A DNA stretch of 40,304 nt from CAZEQD01 sp964514305 (GTDB lineage: Bacteria; Acidobacteriota; Aminicenantia; Aminicenantales; Aminicenantaceae). The stretch is taken from contig CAZEQD010000016.1 of assembly GCA_964514305.1 (NCBI GenBank), positions 1 to 40,304 of the forward strand, given 5' to 3'. Each line of letters opens with the position of its first letter. Position 1 is the first letter of the stretch. The position numbers and the translations under genes were made by a program. The notes under the pieces are model-generated. The model was not told the DNA's origin. It searched no databases and was given only the letters and a program-made list of their open reading frames with translations. This document shows, in pieces, positions 17,110 through 25,200 of the stretch.

Positions 17110-17541
17110 TTAGACTATTTCAATTAATTCTATATCAAAAACAAGGACCTTGCCTGCTAAAGGATGATTAGCATCTAATTTTATAGAATTCTCAAGTACT
17201 TCTTTGACTACAACCGGCAAAGCGTGCCCTTGTTTATTGACAAGCTGGAGCTCCATGTCTATCTCAGGAGAAATGTTCTCAGGGATCTTTTCTTTGGGCA
17301 TTTCTATAAGAAGCTTCTCATCGTAATTGCCGTATCCATCTTCAGGAGCCACAGTGACAGTCTTTTTCTCTCCGAGTTGCATCCCGACTACAGCCTCATC
17401 AAGTCCTTTGATTATCTGCTTGGCTCCTACTTCAAACTTAAAAGGCTCCCCCTCAAGGGAAGAATCAAATACGTTTCCATCTTCGAATTTACCGGTATAG
17501 TGCATCTTGACTGTATCTCCTGCTCTTACTGCTTGGGCCAT
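17110..17541 (-). CDS. FKBP-type peptidyl-prolyl isomerase, SlyD-like
   Basis: The 143-residue cytoplasmic protein begins with the FKBP core (VKMHYTGKFEDGNVFDSS) and GLDEAVVGM. An inserted flap region follows (about residues 70-120), then the closing NHPLAGKVLVFDIELI strand. This order is the SlyD type, in which the inserted flap has chaperone activity. The His-rich metal-binding tail of E. coli SlyD is absent. It speeds proline isomerisation and protects folding proteins. AAGGAG lies 6 bases before the ATG. It is encoded 25 bases downstream of the RRM gene on the same strand, so the two are probably one transcript linking RNA and protein chaperone functions. Confidence 0.92.
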   Translation of the reverse strand: MAQAVRAGDTVKMHYTGKFEDGNVFDSSLEGEPFKFEVGAKQIIKGLDEAVVGMQLGEKKTVTVAPEDGYGNYDEKLLIEMPKEKIPENISPEIDMELQLVNKQGHALPVVVKEVLENSIKLDANHPLAGKVLVFDIELIEIV

Positions 17542-17566
17542 AATAATCTCCTTAAAATAAAAAACC

Positions 17567-17821
17567 TTACTCTCTTCTCGGTCTGGCTACATTGACCCTG
17601 ATGTTTCTTCCTTCCACTTCACTCCCATCAAGCTTTTGGATAGCTTTTTCTGCATCTTCTTTTTCTGTCATTTCCACAAATCCAAATCCTTTAGATCTTC
17701 CTGTCAAACGATCTTTGATGATCTTAACATCTGTTACTTCTCCAAACTGCTCGAAAAGTCCGCGGAGAGCATCTTCTCTCATTCGATAGGCCAAGTTGCC
17801 GACGTAAATCTGAACTGACAT
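17567..17821 (-). CDS. Single-RRM RNA-binding protein
   Basis: The predicted 84-residue protein is essentially one RNA recognition motif. RNP2 is IYVGNL at residues 5-10 and RNP1 is KGFGFVEM at 44-51; the aromatic residues that stack on RNA bases are present. The short basic tail lacks the glycine-rich stretch of cyanobacterial Rbp proteins. Such bacterial RRM proteins are often induced by cold and bind single-stranded RNA. I start at ATG 17819-17821, preceded by GAGGTG; a few in-frame codons upstream lie over that site. An 11-base inverted repeat sits in the leader and the gene is followed by an FKBP gene. Confidence 0.92.
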   Translation of the reverse strand: MSVQIYVGNLAYRMREDALRGLFEQFGEVTDVKIIKDRLTGRSKGFGFVEMTEKEDAEKAIQKLDGSEVEGRNIRVNVARPRRE

Positions 17822-17842
17822 AATACACCTCAAAAAATAATC

Positions 17843-17901
17843 TACTCTTAGAGATAAACACCCCTTTTGGTTGTTACTAAAAGAAGTGAACTCTAAGAGT
17901 A
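17843..17901 (-). promoter_or_regulatory. 11-bp inverted repeat in the 5' leader of the RRM gene
   Basis: TACTCTTAGAG (17843-17853) and CTCTAAGAGTA (17891-17901) are perfect complements, separated by 37 bases. The predicted promoter at 17906-17934 would start the transcript at about 17899, so nearly all of the outer arm opens the mRNA. The structure ends about 20 bases before the start codon. It could regulate stability or translation, for example with temperature, or be a protein-binding site. Confidence 0.55.
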
Positions 17902-17905
17902 TTTA

Positions 17906-17934
17906 ATTATCTGGTATTCAGCCAAAAAAGGCAA
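17906..17934 (-). promoter_or_regulatory. Candidate promoter of the RRM-FKBP operon
   Basis: On the minus strand, TTGCCT and GATAAT are separated by exactly 17 bases, immediately upstream of the inverted repeat. The stretch from here to 18091 holds no gene I can support. Confidence 0.45.
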
Positions 17935-18091
17935 GAACTTTTCAACTTTTTGAAAATTTTCTCCTTCTCTGGCTTTTTTCGAATACTCCTCAAAAGAGAA
18001 ATCCCTAAGCCCTTTATCGTTTTTCAGCCAATTAGGCTATTAAAAATAAGAAAATAAAAAGATACAAGCTTATGATAAAATAGTAAAATAA

Positions 18092-18121
18092 TTGATTTAA
18101 GGGAAATTAAAATCTTATAAT
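18092..18121 (+). promoter_or_regulatory. Candidate promoter of the C69 dipeptidase gene
   Basis: TTGATT (18092-18097), 18 bases, then a perfect TATAAT (18116-18121). This gives a leader of about 110 bases. The region around the -10 (TCTTATAATAGGAA) is identical to that before the TS-like operon. Confidence 0.5.
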
Positions 18122-18207
18122 AGGAAGTCAATAAAAGTTTATAAAATGGTAACAATTTCTAGGCAGCCCAACTCTTTAAATAAACAGGAAAGTTTCAATA
18201 GCCAAAT

Positions 18208-18235
18208 AAGGAGGCATTAAAAAGGAGGCATTAAA
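18208..18235 (+). repeat. Tandem 14-base duplication of the ribosome binding site
   Basis: Two adjacent copies of AAGGAGGCATTAAA-type sequence give AGGAGG at 18209-18214 and at 18223-18228. Only the second is at a normal distance (8 bases) from the ATG at 18237. Confidence 0.8.
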
Positions 18236-18236
18236 A

Positions 18237-19859
18237 ATGAAGGGTAAATTTATTTTAGGCGCAACCTTGATTTTGTGGATAATATTATGGCCGCTCTGGC
18301 TCGTACCCTGTACAAGTATTTTAGTCACTAAAGGAGCATCCAAGGATGGATCAGTTATTATAACTTATAATTGTGATGGAGAGTTCCTGCCTCGCCTCCA
18401 GTATATTCCAGCTCAAGATCACAAGCCAGACGAATTTATCGAGATAAGAAGTTACGATGGTAAACTTAAAGGAAAAATTAAACAAGTAGCTCATACTTAT
18501 GCTGTTGTCGGTTTAATGAATGAATATCAACTGGCTATAGGAGAAACTACCTTTGGCGGCCGGAAGGAACTTAGAAACCCCGACGGCCTGCTCCATTACT
18601 GGACACTGATGAATCTTGCCCTACAACGGGCCAAAAATGCAAGAGAAGCTATCAAGGTAATGACTGATCTAGTAGAAGAATATGGATACGCTAGCACCGG
18701 TGAATCTTTTTCCATTGCTGATCCTAATGAAGCCTGGATTATGGAAATGATCGGGCCAGGGCCTGGTGGTAAAGGAGCCGCCTGGGTGGCTTTAAAAATT
18801 CCAGACGGTTATGTTTGTGCTCATGCTAATATGAGCCGGATTGGTGAATTTCCCCTAAATGATTCCCAAAACTGCCTTTACTCAAAGAACGTCATTTCTT
18901 TAGCTGTAAAAAAAGGCTATTATGACCCAAAATCAGGCAAATCATTCAACTTCCGTTACGCCTATGACCCTCCCACCCCTGAGTCTCTTCGAACCTGTGC
19001 CACTCGGGTTTGGAGCATTTTCCGCCGCTGTGCTCCTTCTCACAATTTCTCTCCCGATTTCCATCGTGGATGTCAAGGGGCCCAGCCTTATCCTTTGTGG
19101 ATAAGACCTGACAAAAAGCTTTCAGTTAAAGACGTCATAGCCCTTAATCGGGACCATTACGAAGGAACAGATTATGATATGACCAAGGGAATAGATGCCG
19201 GCCCTTTCTCCAGCCCCAATCGCTGGCGACCTCTCACTTGGGAAGTTAATGGGATTAAGTATTGTTGGGAACGTCCGATCTCCACTCAGCAGACTGGTTT
19301 CTCTTTTATTTCTCAATCGCGGCATTGGCTGCCAAACCCCATAGGAGGAGTATTTTGGTACGGCATGGATGATACCTATACGACCTGTTATGTCCCCCTC
19401 TATTGTGGTATTAGCCAAATACCAAAATCCTACACTATAGGCAGCCTACAACAATTCTCCTGGGATTCAGCCTGGTGGATATTTAATTTTGTGGCCAATA
19501 TAGCCAATCTAAAATATTCCTATATGATTAAAGACATTCAAAAAGTTCAGCAGGAACTGGAAAATAGATTTTTTGCTTTTCAGCCCACTATCGAGAAAAT
19601 CGCTTCTGAGCTTTACCAATCAGAGCCAGAGCTCGCTTCTCAATTCTTGACTGATTATAGCGTAGGTCAGGCTGAACAAGTAGTTAATAAATGGCGGCAA
19701 TTAGGGGAATTTCTGTTAACGAAATATAATGATGGTTATGTCAAAGATGAAAAGGGACGACCTCAAGGAGTTGGATATCCACAATTGTGGTTGAAACAGG
19801 TTTTAAAGGACAGACCCAGACAATTCAAATTACCCCAGTGGAATAACCAAAAGAAATAA
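18237..19859 (+). CDS. Exported C69-family dipeptidase (PepD-like)
   Basis: The 540-residue protein belongs to peptidase family C69, N-terminal-nucleophile hydrolases that act on dipeptides or peptide amides. The N-terminus is a signal peptide ending LVPCTSILV. Cys25 is the expected nucleophile, exposed when the leader is removed, as in other exported members. The supporting family pattern includes ETTFGGR, SFSIADPNEAWIMEM, YVCAHANMSRIGEF and a RYAYDPPTPES region. The length is normal. It would hydrolyse small peptides outside the cytoplasm, consistent with the other hydrolases around. The ribosome binding site is duplicated and a good promoter lies upstream. The stop codon is seven bases from that of the convergent small gene. 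Confidence 0.9.
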   Translation: MKGKFILGATLILWIILWPLWLVPCTSILVTKGASKDGSVIITYNCDGEFLPRLQYIPAQDHKPDEFIEIRSYDGKLKGKIKQVAHTYAVVGLMNEYQLAIGETTFGGRKELRNPDGLLHYWTLMNLALQRAKNAREAIKVMTDLVEEYGYASTGESFSIADPNEAWIMEMIGPGPGGKGAAWVALKIPDGYVCAHANMSRIGEFPLNDSQNCLYSKNVISLAVKKGYYDPKSGKSFNFRYAYDPPTPESLRTCATRVWSIFRRCAPSHNFSPDFHRGCQGAQPYPLWIRPDKKLSVKDVIALNRDHYEGTDYDMTKGIDAGPFSSPNRWRPLTWEVNGIKYCWERPISTQQTGFSFISQSRHWLPNPIGGVFWYGMDDTYTTCYVPLYCGISQIPKSYTIGSLQQFSWDSAWWIFNFVANIANLKYSYMIKDIQKVQQELENRFFAFQPTIEKIASELYQSEPELASQFLTDYSVGQAEQVVNKWRQLGEFLLTKYNDGYVKDEKGRPQGVGYPQLWLKQVLKDRPRQFKLPQWNNQKK

Positions 19860-19866
19860 AGCAATA

Positions 19867-20130
19867 TCATTCTCCAGTTTTAATCTGAATTTTGGAGACT
19901 CCCTTTTTATCTACGGTGACCTCAACTGCCACAACCTTATCCCTTCCTTCTCCCTTGATGACAATGGTTATATCTGTTGGTTTTTTATCCACTCTGCTTA
20001 AAAGATGAGCTTGATTTCTATGGCCGACAGAGAGGTAATCCCTCTCTGGCACCTCTGTGGTCCTTTCTTGTCTGGTATCCCTAATCCAGCTTAAGGGATT
20101 CTGAGGACCCAATCTTTTGGTATTGCTCAT
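19867..20130 (-). CDS. Small protein overlapping the 3' end of parA
   Basis: The 87-residue protein is highly charged, with no membrane helix or cysteine. Its second half (about 50-87) is a beta-like stretch of alternating Lys/Val (ITIVIKGEGRDKVVAVEVTV). It does not resemble ParB: no helix-turn-helix and no ParB N-terminal box. The ATG has AAAGGAAAAA just before it and lies 50 bases inside the end of the ParA gene in another frame, so the two are surely co-transcribed and probably co-translated. The conserved arrangement suggests an accessory or partner of the ATPase, but nothing in the sequence states the role. I do not recognise the family. Confidence 0.65.
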   Translation of the reverse strand: MSNTKRLGPQNPLSWIRDTRQERTTEVPERDYLSVGHRNQAHLLSRVDKKPTDITIVIKGEGRDKVVAVEVTVDKKGVSKIQIKTGE

Positions 20131-20908
20131 TTTTTCCTTTCTTTAAAATACTCCGGGCTAAAGCCATATAATCCTCTGCTCCATGGGAAGAAGGCAAGTA
20201 TTCAAAAATAGTGAGGCCATAGGAAGGGCTTTCAGCCAAGGAAATATTTTCTCGGATGGGAATGTCAAACATCTTATCTCCAAAATGTTCTTTTAGTTTA
20301 GCTACTACTTCACGGTTTAAGATTTTACGCTTATTAAACCTGGTGGCCAGAACACCAGCTATCTCCAATTTAGGATTGAGGCGATGTTTAATGATTCTAA
20401 TTGTCTCCATTAATTTAGAAAGACCTTGGAGAGCTAAATATTCAGTTTGAAGAGGAATAAACACTTCAGTGGCAGCTACTAGAGCATTAAGAGTCAATAA
20501 CCCCAAAGATGGTGGGCAATCAATAAACATGAAATCATAATTTGTCACATCGTACAAAGCTTCCTGAAGCAAGTACTCCCTTCCTGGAATTCCTGAAAGC
20601 TCAATTTCAGCATCCGACAGCTTCATAGAAGAAGGGACGAGATCCAGGCTTTCTTTCTCTAAGATAATCTCAATGGCTACCTCTCTCAAAATGGCCTCTC
20701 CTCGGAGAAGATCAAAAACTGTCTTTTCTCTTTTATGAGCCAAAACTCCCAAACTATAAGTAGCATGAGCACCTGGATCTATATCTATCAATAGAACTCT
20801 CTTACCTAATTTAGCTAAAGCAGCACTCAAGTTAATAGCTGTAGTTGTTTTACCCACCCCTCCTTTTTGATTAGCAATAGCAATTATTCTAGTTTTAACT
20901 TTAAGCAT
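20081..20908 (-). CDS. ParA/Soj-family ATPase without a ParB partner
   Basis: The predicted 275-residue P-loop ATPase has the deviant Walker A box KGGVGKTT (residues 15-22, with the signature Lys15). Walker A-prime (LLIDIDPGAHAT) and FIDCPPSLGLLTLNAL match ParA/Soj. These ATPases form dimers on DNA and position chromosomes, plasmids or protein complexes. No ParB gene, parS-like site or replication gene is near, so an orphan that positions some other cargo is plausible. The Gly-Ala after IDPG replaces the usual Gln-Gly/Gln-Ala. I start at ATG 20906-20908; TTG five codons upstream is the other option. A short inverted repeat lies immediately upstream. Confidence 0.88.
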   Translation of the reverse strand: MLKVKTRIIAIANQKGGVGKTTTAINLSAALAKLGKRVLLIDIDPGAHATYSLGVLAHKREKTVFDLLRGEAILREVAIEIILEKESLDLVPSSMKLSDAEIELSGIPGREYLLQEALYDVTNYDFMFIDCPPSLGLLTLNALVAATEVFIPLQTEYLALQGLSKLMETIRIIKHRLNPKLEIAGVLATRFNKRKILNREVVAKLKEHFGDKMFDIPIRENISLAESPSYGLTIFEYLPSSHGAEDYMALARSILKKGKNEQYQKIGSSESLKLD

Positions 20909-20921
20909 TTGGGTTGGCCTC

Positions 20922-20940
20922 AAGATTTTCTAGGAATCTT
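20922..20940 (-). repeat. Short inverted repeat before the parA start
   Basis: AAGATT (20922-20927) and AATCTT (20935-20940) are complementary with a 7-base loop, adjoining the GAGG ribosome binding site of the ParA gene. It could be a small operator or an mRNA hairpin, or chance in AT-rich DNA. Confidence 0.3.
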
Positions 20941-21165
20941 AACTTCCAACTCCTTTTTCTTTATCCCTAGATAAGCTTTTAACACCTAAGCCTTAATGAA
21001 CCAAAAAATCATCTACGCAGAATACAACATCTATCCCTTACAATAATTTAGTCGAAAAAAGGGTCTTAAAATGAATATAAATTTATAGATTCTCTCTATA
21101 TTTGAAGAAGATAAAGAGAAAAATAATGGAAAAGGGGCTAGTTTTAACTTTTCAGATTATTCTTT

Positions 21166-22005
21166 TCAATCTGAGCCGACTGCTAATTCCACATCTACCC
21201 AGAATGAATATTTTTTTGCTCCCAGACCTATTCTAGGAACTCCTCGGGCACCGGTGCCCCGATCGATAGCACTTTGAGGTGAGACAGCCGGCCTCATCGG
21301 GGCTGTCTCTTGTTGCTGCATTCTAGCGGCTCTGGCTGCCTTCATTCGGGCCGTTAAGCCGCCCCATTCAAAGCCAACTTTAACTACTTTTCCCGGGGCT
21401 GAATCTAATCCAGGGGCTTGGGGTGACTCCTTTTTTAAAGGAATGGAAAATTCATAGATAACTTCTTCATTCTGGATTCCCTGTCGAAAAATAGCCAGCT
21501 CCAGTGGTTGCTTTGAAGCCTGGGAGGAAGATTTAACCTTCTTGTTAATGACCTTTACCCTGTGAATAAAATAAAAAGGATTGGCTCTAATCTTATTCTT
21601 TTCTTCTTCAGAAAGAGGCCCTTTTTGCTGCTCGAGATAGGCAACAAAAGCTTGGGCTGGCACTTTTTCCTTAACAAAATTTAAGCCATAATATTTTTTC
21701 TTCTTACCTTCAAGGTTGAACCAGATTGTCATCCCTGTTTCTCTGATAGTACTCAAATAGCGAGGATCTTTGAATTTAAAGAGAATAAACAGATGCTGGC
21801 CGTCATTTTTAAAAGCATAATCAATGCTAAGTTTTTTTTCACTCTGCAAGCTGATATCGGTCCAATCATCTGCTAAACCATCCACCTTGATCGTAGCTGT
21901 AGTCCAAGCACTGGTTACCTGAGGTTCTTTAGCCGCTAAAATTAGTCCTCCAGCCAAAATCAGGAAGCAAAATAAAACTCGCTTTATGATTAATGAGGGC
22001 TTCAT
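21166..22005 (-). CDS. Exported protein with a CBM9-like domain
   Basis: The 279-residue protein has a signal peptide (about 1-25, LILAAKEPQ). The domain that follows has the CBM9/DOMON-like pattern: IKVDGLADDWTDI, DYAFKNDGQHLFILFKFKD and a late TARMKAARAARMQQQ segment before the end. CBM9-like domains bind carbohydrate or serve as sensor or adhesion modules in exported proteins. No catalytic motif is seen. Residues 225-260 are a low-complexity Ala/Arg/Pro/Gln linker. A second half contains EVIYEFSIPLKKES. AAGGAGG lies 6 bases before the ATG. It is encoded downstream of the VWA protein on the same strand, after a 234-base gap, and may be functionally linked to it. Confidence 0.72.
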   Translation of the reverse strand: MKPSLIIKRVLFCFLILAGGLILAAKEPQVTSAWTTATIKVDGLADDWTDISLQSEKKLSIDYAFKNDGQHLFILFKFKDPRYLSTIRETGMTIWFNLEGKKKKYYGLNFVKEKVPAQAFVAYLEQQKGPLSEEEKNKIRANPFYFIHRVKVINKKVKSSSQASKQPLELAIFRQGIQNEEVIYEFSIPLKKESPQAPGLDSAPGKVVKVGFEWGGLTARMKAARAARMQQQETAPMRPAVSPQSAIDRGTGARGVPRIGLGAKKYSFWVDVELAVGSD

Positions 22006-22239
22006 CGCTTCCTCCTTGGGCTTTTTTAATATTATATCAAATTAAAAAGCAATTAGTAAAAATTAAAAATCTACAATTCTGTGATTAATTAAATTATCAT
22101 AGCTCACCTATCACTTCTAATCGCTATAAAATGTATATTTATCCACTTCTATTATTAACTCTACTCCCTAATCAACTCAAAAAATGCATCTATTTCCATA
22201 GAAAGAGTGGGTGTACTACTAAAAATTGGAAGATAGCTT

Positions 22240-25200
22240 TCATTTTTTTCTAAGTGTCCATTTTCCCTTCTCTTTTAAAAGAACAAAGCTGGACTTTTGA
22301 TTGGCCTGGATGGTGATATTTGCTTCCAAAGGTTGTGGCTCTAACATTAACCGAAGCCTGTAGCTTCCCTCCATAACTCTGAGCGGCTCTCCTCCCACAA
22401 AGCCCTTGGCTTTTATTGCTCCCTTTTCATCCAGAATAGCATATTCAATCTTCAGTGTCTGCTGGAGCGAAGAAAGCAATTGCTCGGAATCTTTGGCATC
22501 CAGATAAACTCCACCCGTAGATTTGGCAATAGCTTCCAGCTGTTGACGCGAGGCTGCTTTTTTAATATCGAAGCCTACAATATGTACCTTAAGACCAATT
22601 CCTAATTTCTTGAGAGCAGGAGCAATCGAGTTTATATCCCCATGACAGCTCTCAATGCCATCAGTAATAAGGATAATGCTCCCCTTGTTAACCTTTTCAA
22701 AATCTTTGCCTGCCTTAAGAACAGAAAAAACCAACGGTGTTTTACCCTTGGGCTTAATGATGTTGATAGTAGTGATCAATTGGCTTTTGGCAAGAGGTCC
22801 AATTGGAACTACTAATTCTGTGTCTTTACAAGCACGTTTATCTCTTAGAGGATAGCGGTGACCATAGATACGCAGGCCAACATTCATTTTATCTGGAAGT
22901 CCGTTGATAATTTGGGCTAAAACTTTCTTAGCAATGGAGATCTTGCTCTCGCCTTTAATCTGACCCCACATCGAATTCGAGGCATCCAGGATCAATTCCA
23001 CATTTTTAGCTGCCTGTTTTTCGACACCTTCAGCTAAAAGTATTTGCAGAAATCCAGGTTTTTTGACTATCTCTTCCCATTCTGCTTTGATCCTGTATTT
23101 TACAGGAGAAGTGAGCTGAGTGAAAATAGTGTTGGCGCTTTTTTCTACTTGTTGGTCGGAAGGAGAATGATAAAATTGACCACCGCTGGCATAGGCTATT
23201 TCACTAAATATCTGCCGGCGAGTATTGCCAAAATAGTCAGTTCTGTCGTCCCAGCCAGATTGAACACCGATTGTGGAAAAACTTATGCCTGCATCAAGAA
23301 TAGAGTTCCAAAGGTCAATATACTGCTGAAGATAATCATCTGATTCCCCATCTATTTCATCAAAAATTGCTAGAACAGCTCGATTGCCCTGCTTTTCCTT
23401 TACACTCTTTATAGCACTCATCAGCCCTAGAAAAGTATCTGTCCCTCCACCACCCTCAACTTCTGCCTCTACGGCTCGCTTGAGCTGAGCTGGATCATGA
23501 GTAAAATCAGATAGAAAAATGGTTTCATCGGTATATTTCATTAACTTTATATTTAGCCCCTGTCCTATATTATTAAGATAGCCTTTAAGAATCCGTTTGA
23601 CTATGGGTACGCTCTCACCCATGCTGCCGCTGTCATCATAGACAATAGTCAGGTAAGTTTCTGGACGGACGATTTTAAGATAATAATCACCGGGCTCAAG
23701 AGAAGTAAAAACAACTTTTAAAACATTCCCCTCAGCAATAGCCTGGGACGGTTTCACCTCATTCTGCTCTCTGGTGTAAAGAGTGTATCCCGGCCTTAAG
23801 ATTCCGATATTATTAAGATAAATAACTAGTTTCTGGCTAGCTTGACCTTTGATTTGAAGCTTATAGAAATCGACATCTTTCTGTCCAGCTTCTCCTCCCA
23901 GATAGACACTTGGAGGCAATAGCTGCGCCTGGGAAAGGGAGTCATTGGCTTCTTTTTCCCAAAGCTGAACCTGGCCCAAATCTTCTTCTCCAGCTGGTTT
24001 TATTCCGATTTCTTTGAAGAATCCTTTAATGAACATATCCTTAATACGAATTTCTTCTGGGTCATACCCTTTTGTAATTTGTATTTTTATATATTTTGCC
24101 TTCGTGGCTGTCACCGAAAATTCTTGATAGCTGTCAGGCTTTGCTTGTAAATTGATTGTAGTTAAAGGTTTGAAGCCCGACTTTGGTGTCTGATTAGAGA
24201 CCCAGAATTTTATTTCTTTAGGGAAGTATTTGTCAGCCAGCTTAAAGCCTATCTTATGAATCTCAACAAATCTTCCCTGAGGAAAACAAAACACCGCCTC
24301 CTCCGGAAGTTCGGTTTCTTTCAAGTCAAGATCATACCAATTCCCCATATCTTCTTCATCCATCAGGCCATGATCCAGCATCTCATCGAATTGATCTGAC
24401 TTGGGTGGTTCTGTTCTGTAAATAATTGCTGCTCCTCTTCGAGAGGAAAGAAGATCCTGCAATTCGGGAGGAGGAAGAGATCCTGGTTCGATTGAGACAG
24501 CTTTTATTTCACCAAAAATTATGGACCCTCCGCCTAAGCCCGATGTTCCCAAACCAACCCGTCCCTGAAGATAGCGGTCATCATGCATATCAAAAATAAC
24601 AAGGCTATTAGATTTAAAAGTAATGCGTTTTTGAGCAAAAATGACCTCAAGAGGAATCCACTCTCCCCGCGGAAAACTCATTTCTGCAAAAGCAAGAATT
24701 TCGAAACCATTAGGAGTCTGAGTTCCAAGTTCAAAACGATCTTTATAGAAGTTGTATCCGGCCAGATAATACTGGTCATGGTCCTGATAACCGAAAATAA
24801 AACCGGATAAATTGCCATCGCCTTGGACGGCATAAAGATTTGTGTGAAGCGAATAATTTTTCCAGCTCTTTTCGCCTCTAAAAAGGACTGTAGCAGGATT
24901 CTCCATTTCATTATAAATTCCAGAGAATTCAGATAAAACTATCTTCCATTGGCTCTTCTTGGGAGAAGCCTGAGGATCATCCCAAATCTTCCATTTACTC
25001 AGATTTCTTGACGAAAAATCTTCTTTAAAAAGAATTTTCCCCCTGCCGCTGGTTTTTGATTCTTGTTTGGAAACTGCTGTAATCTCCGGACCCTGAGGAA
25101 AGCCGTAGATAAACATCTCCTCAAGGCGGAGCCAATCCTGTGAGGCTGAGGAAAGGAGGCGAATCTTTAGGTATCTGGCCTTAACAGGATTAATTTTAAA

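Noticed and set aside
17893..18036. A 47-codon minus-strand frame (…KNDKGLRDFSFEEYSKKAREG…)
   Set aside because: It has no ATG, GTG or TTG start and overlaps the predicted RRM promoter and leader repeat. It could be a decayed gene fragment but cannot be supported.
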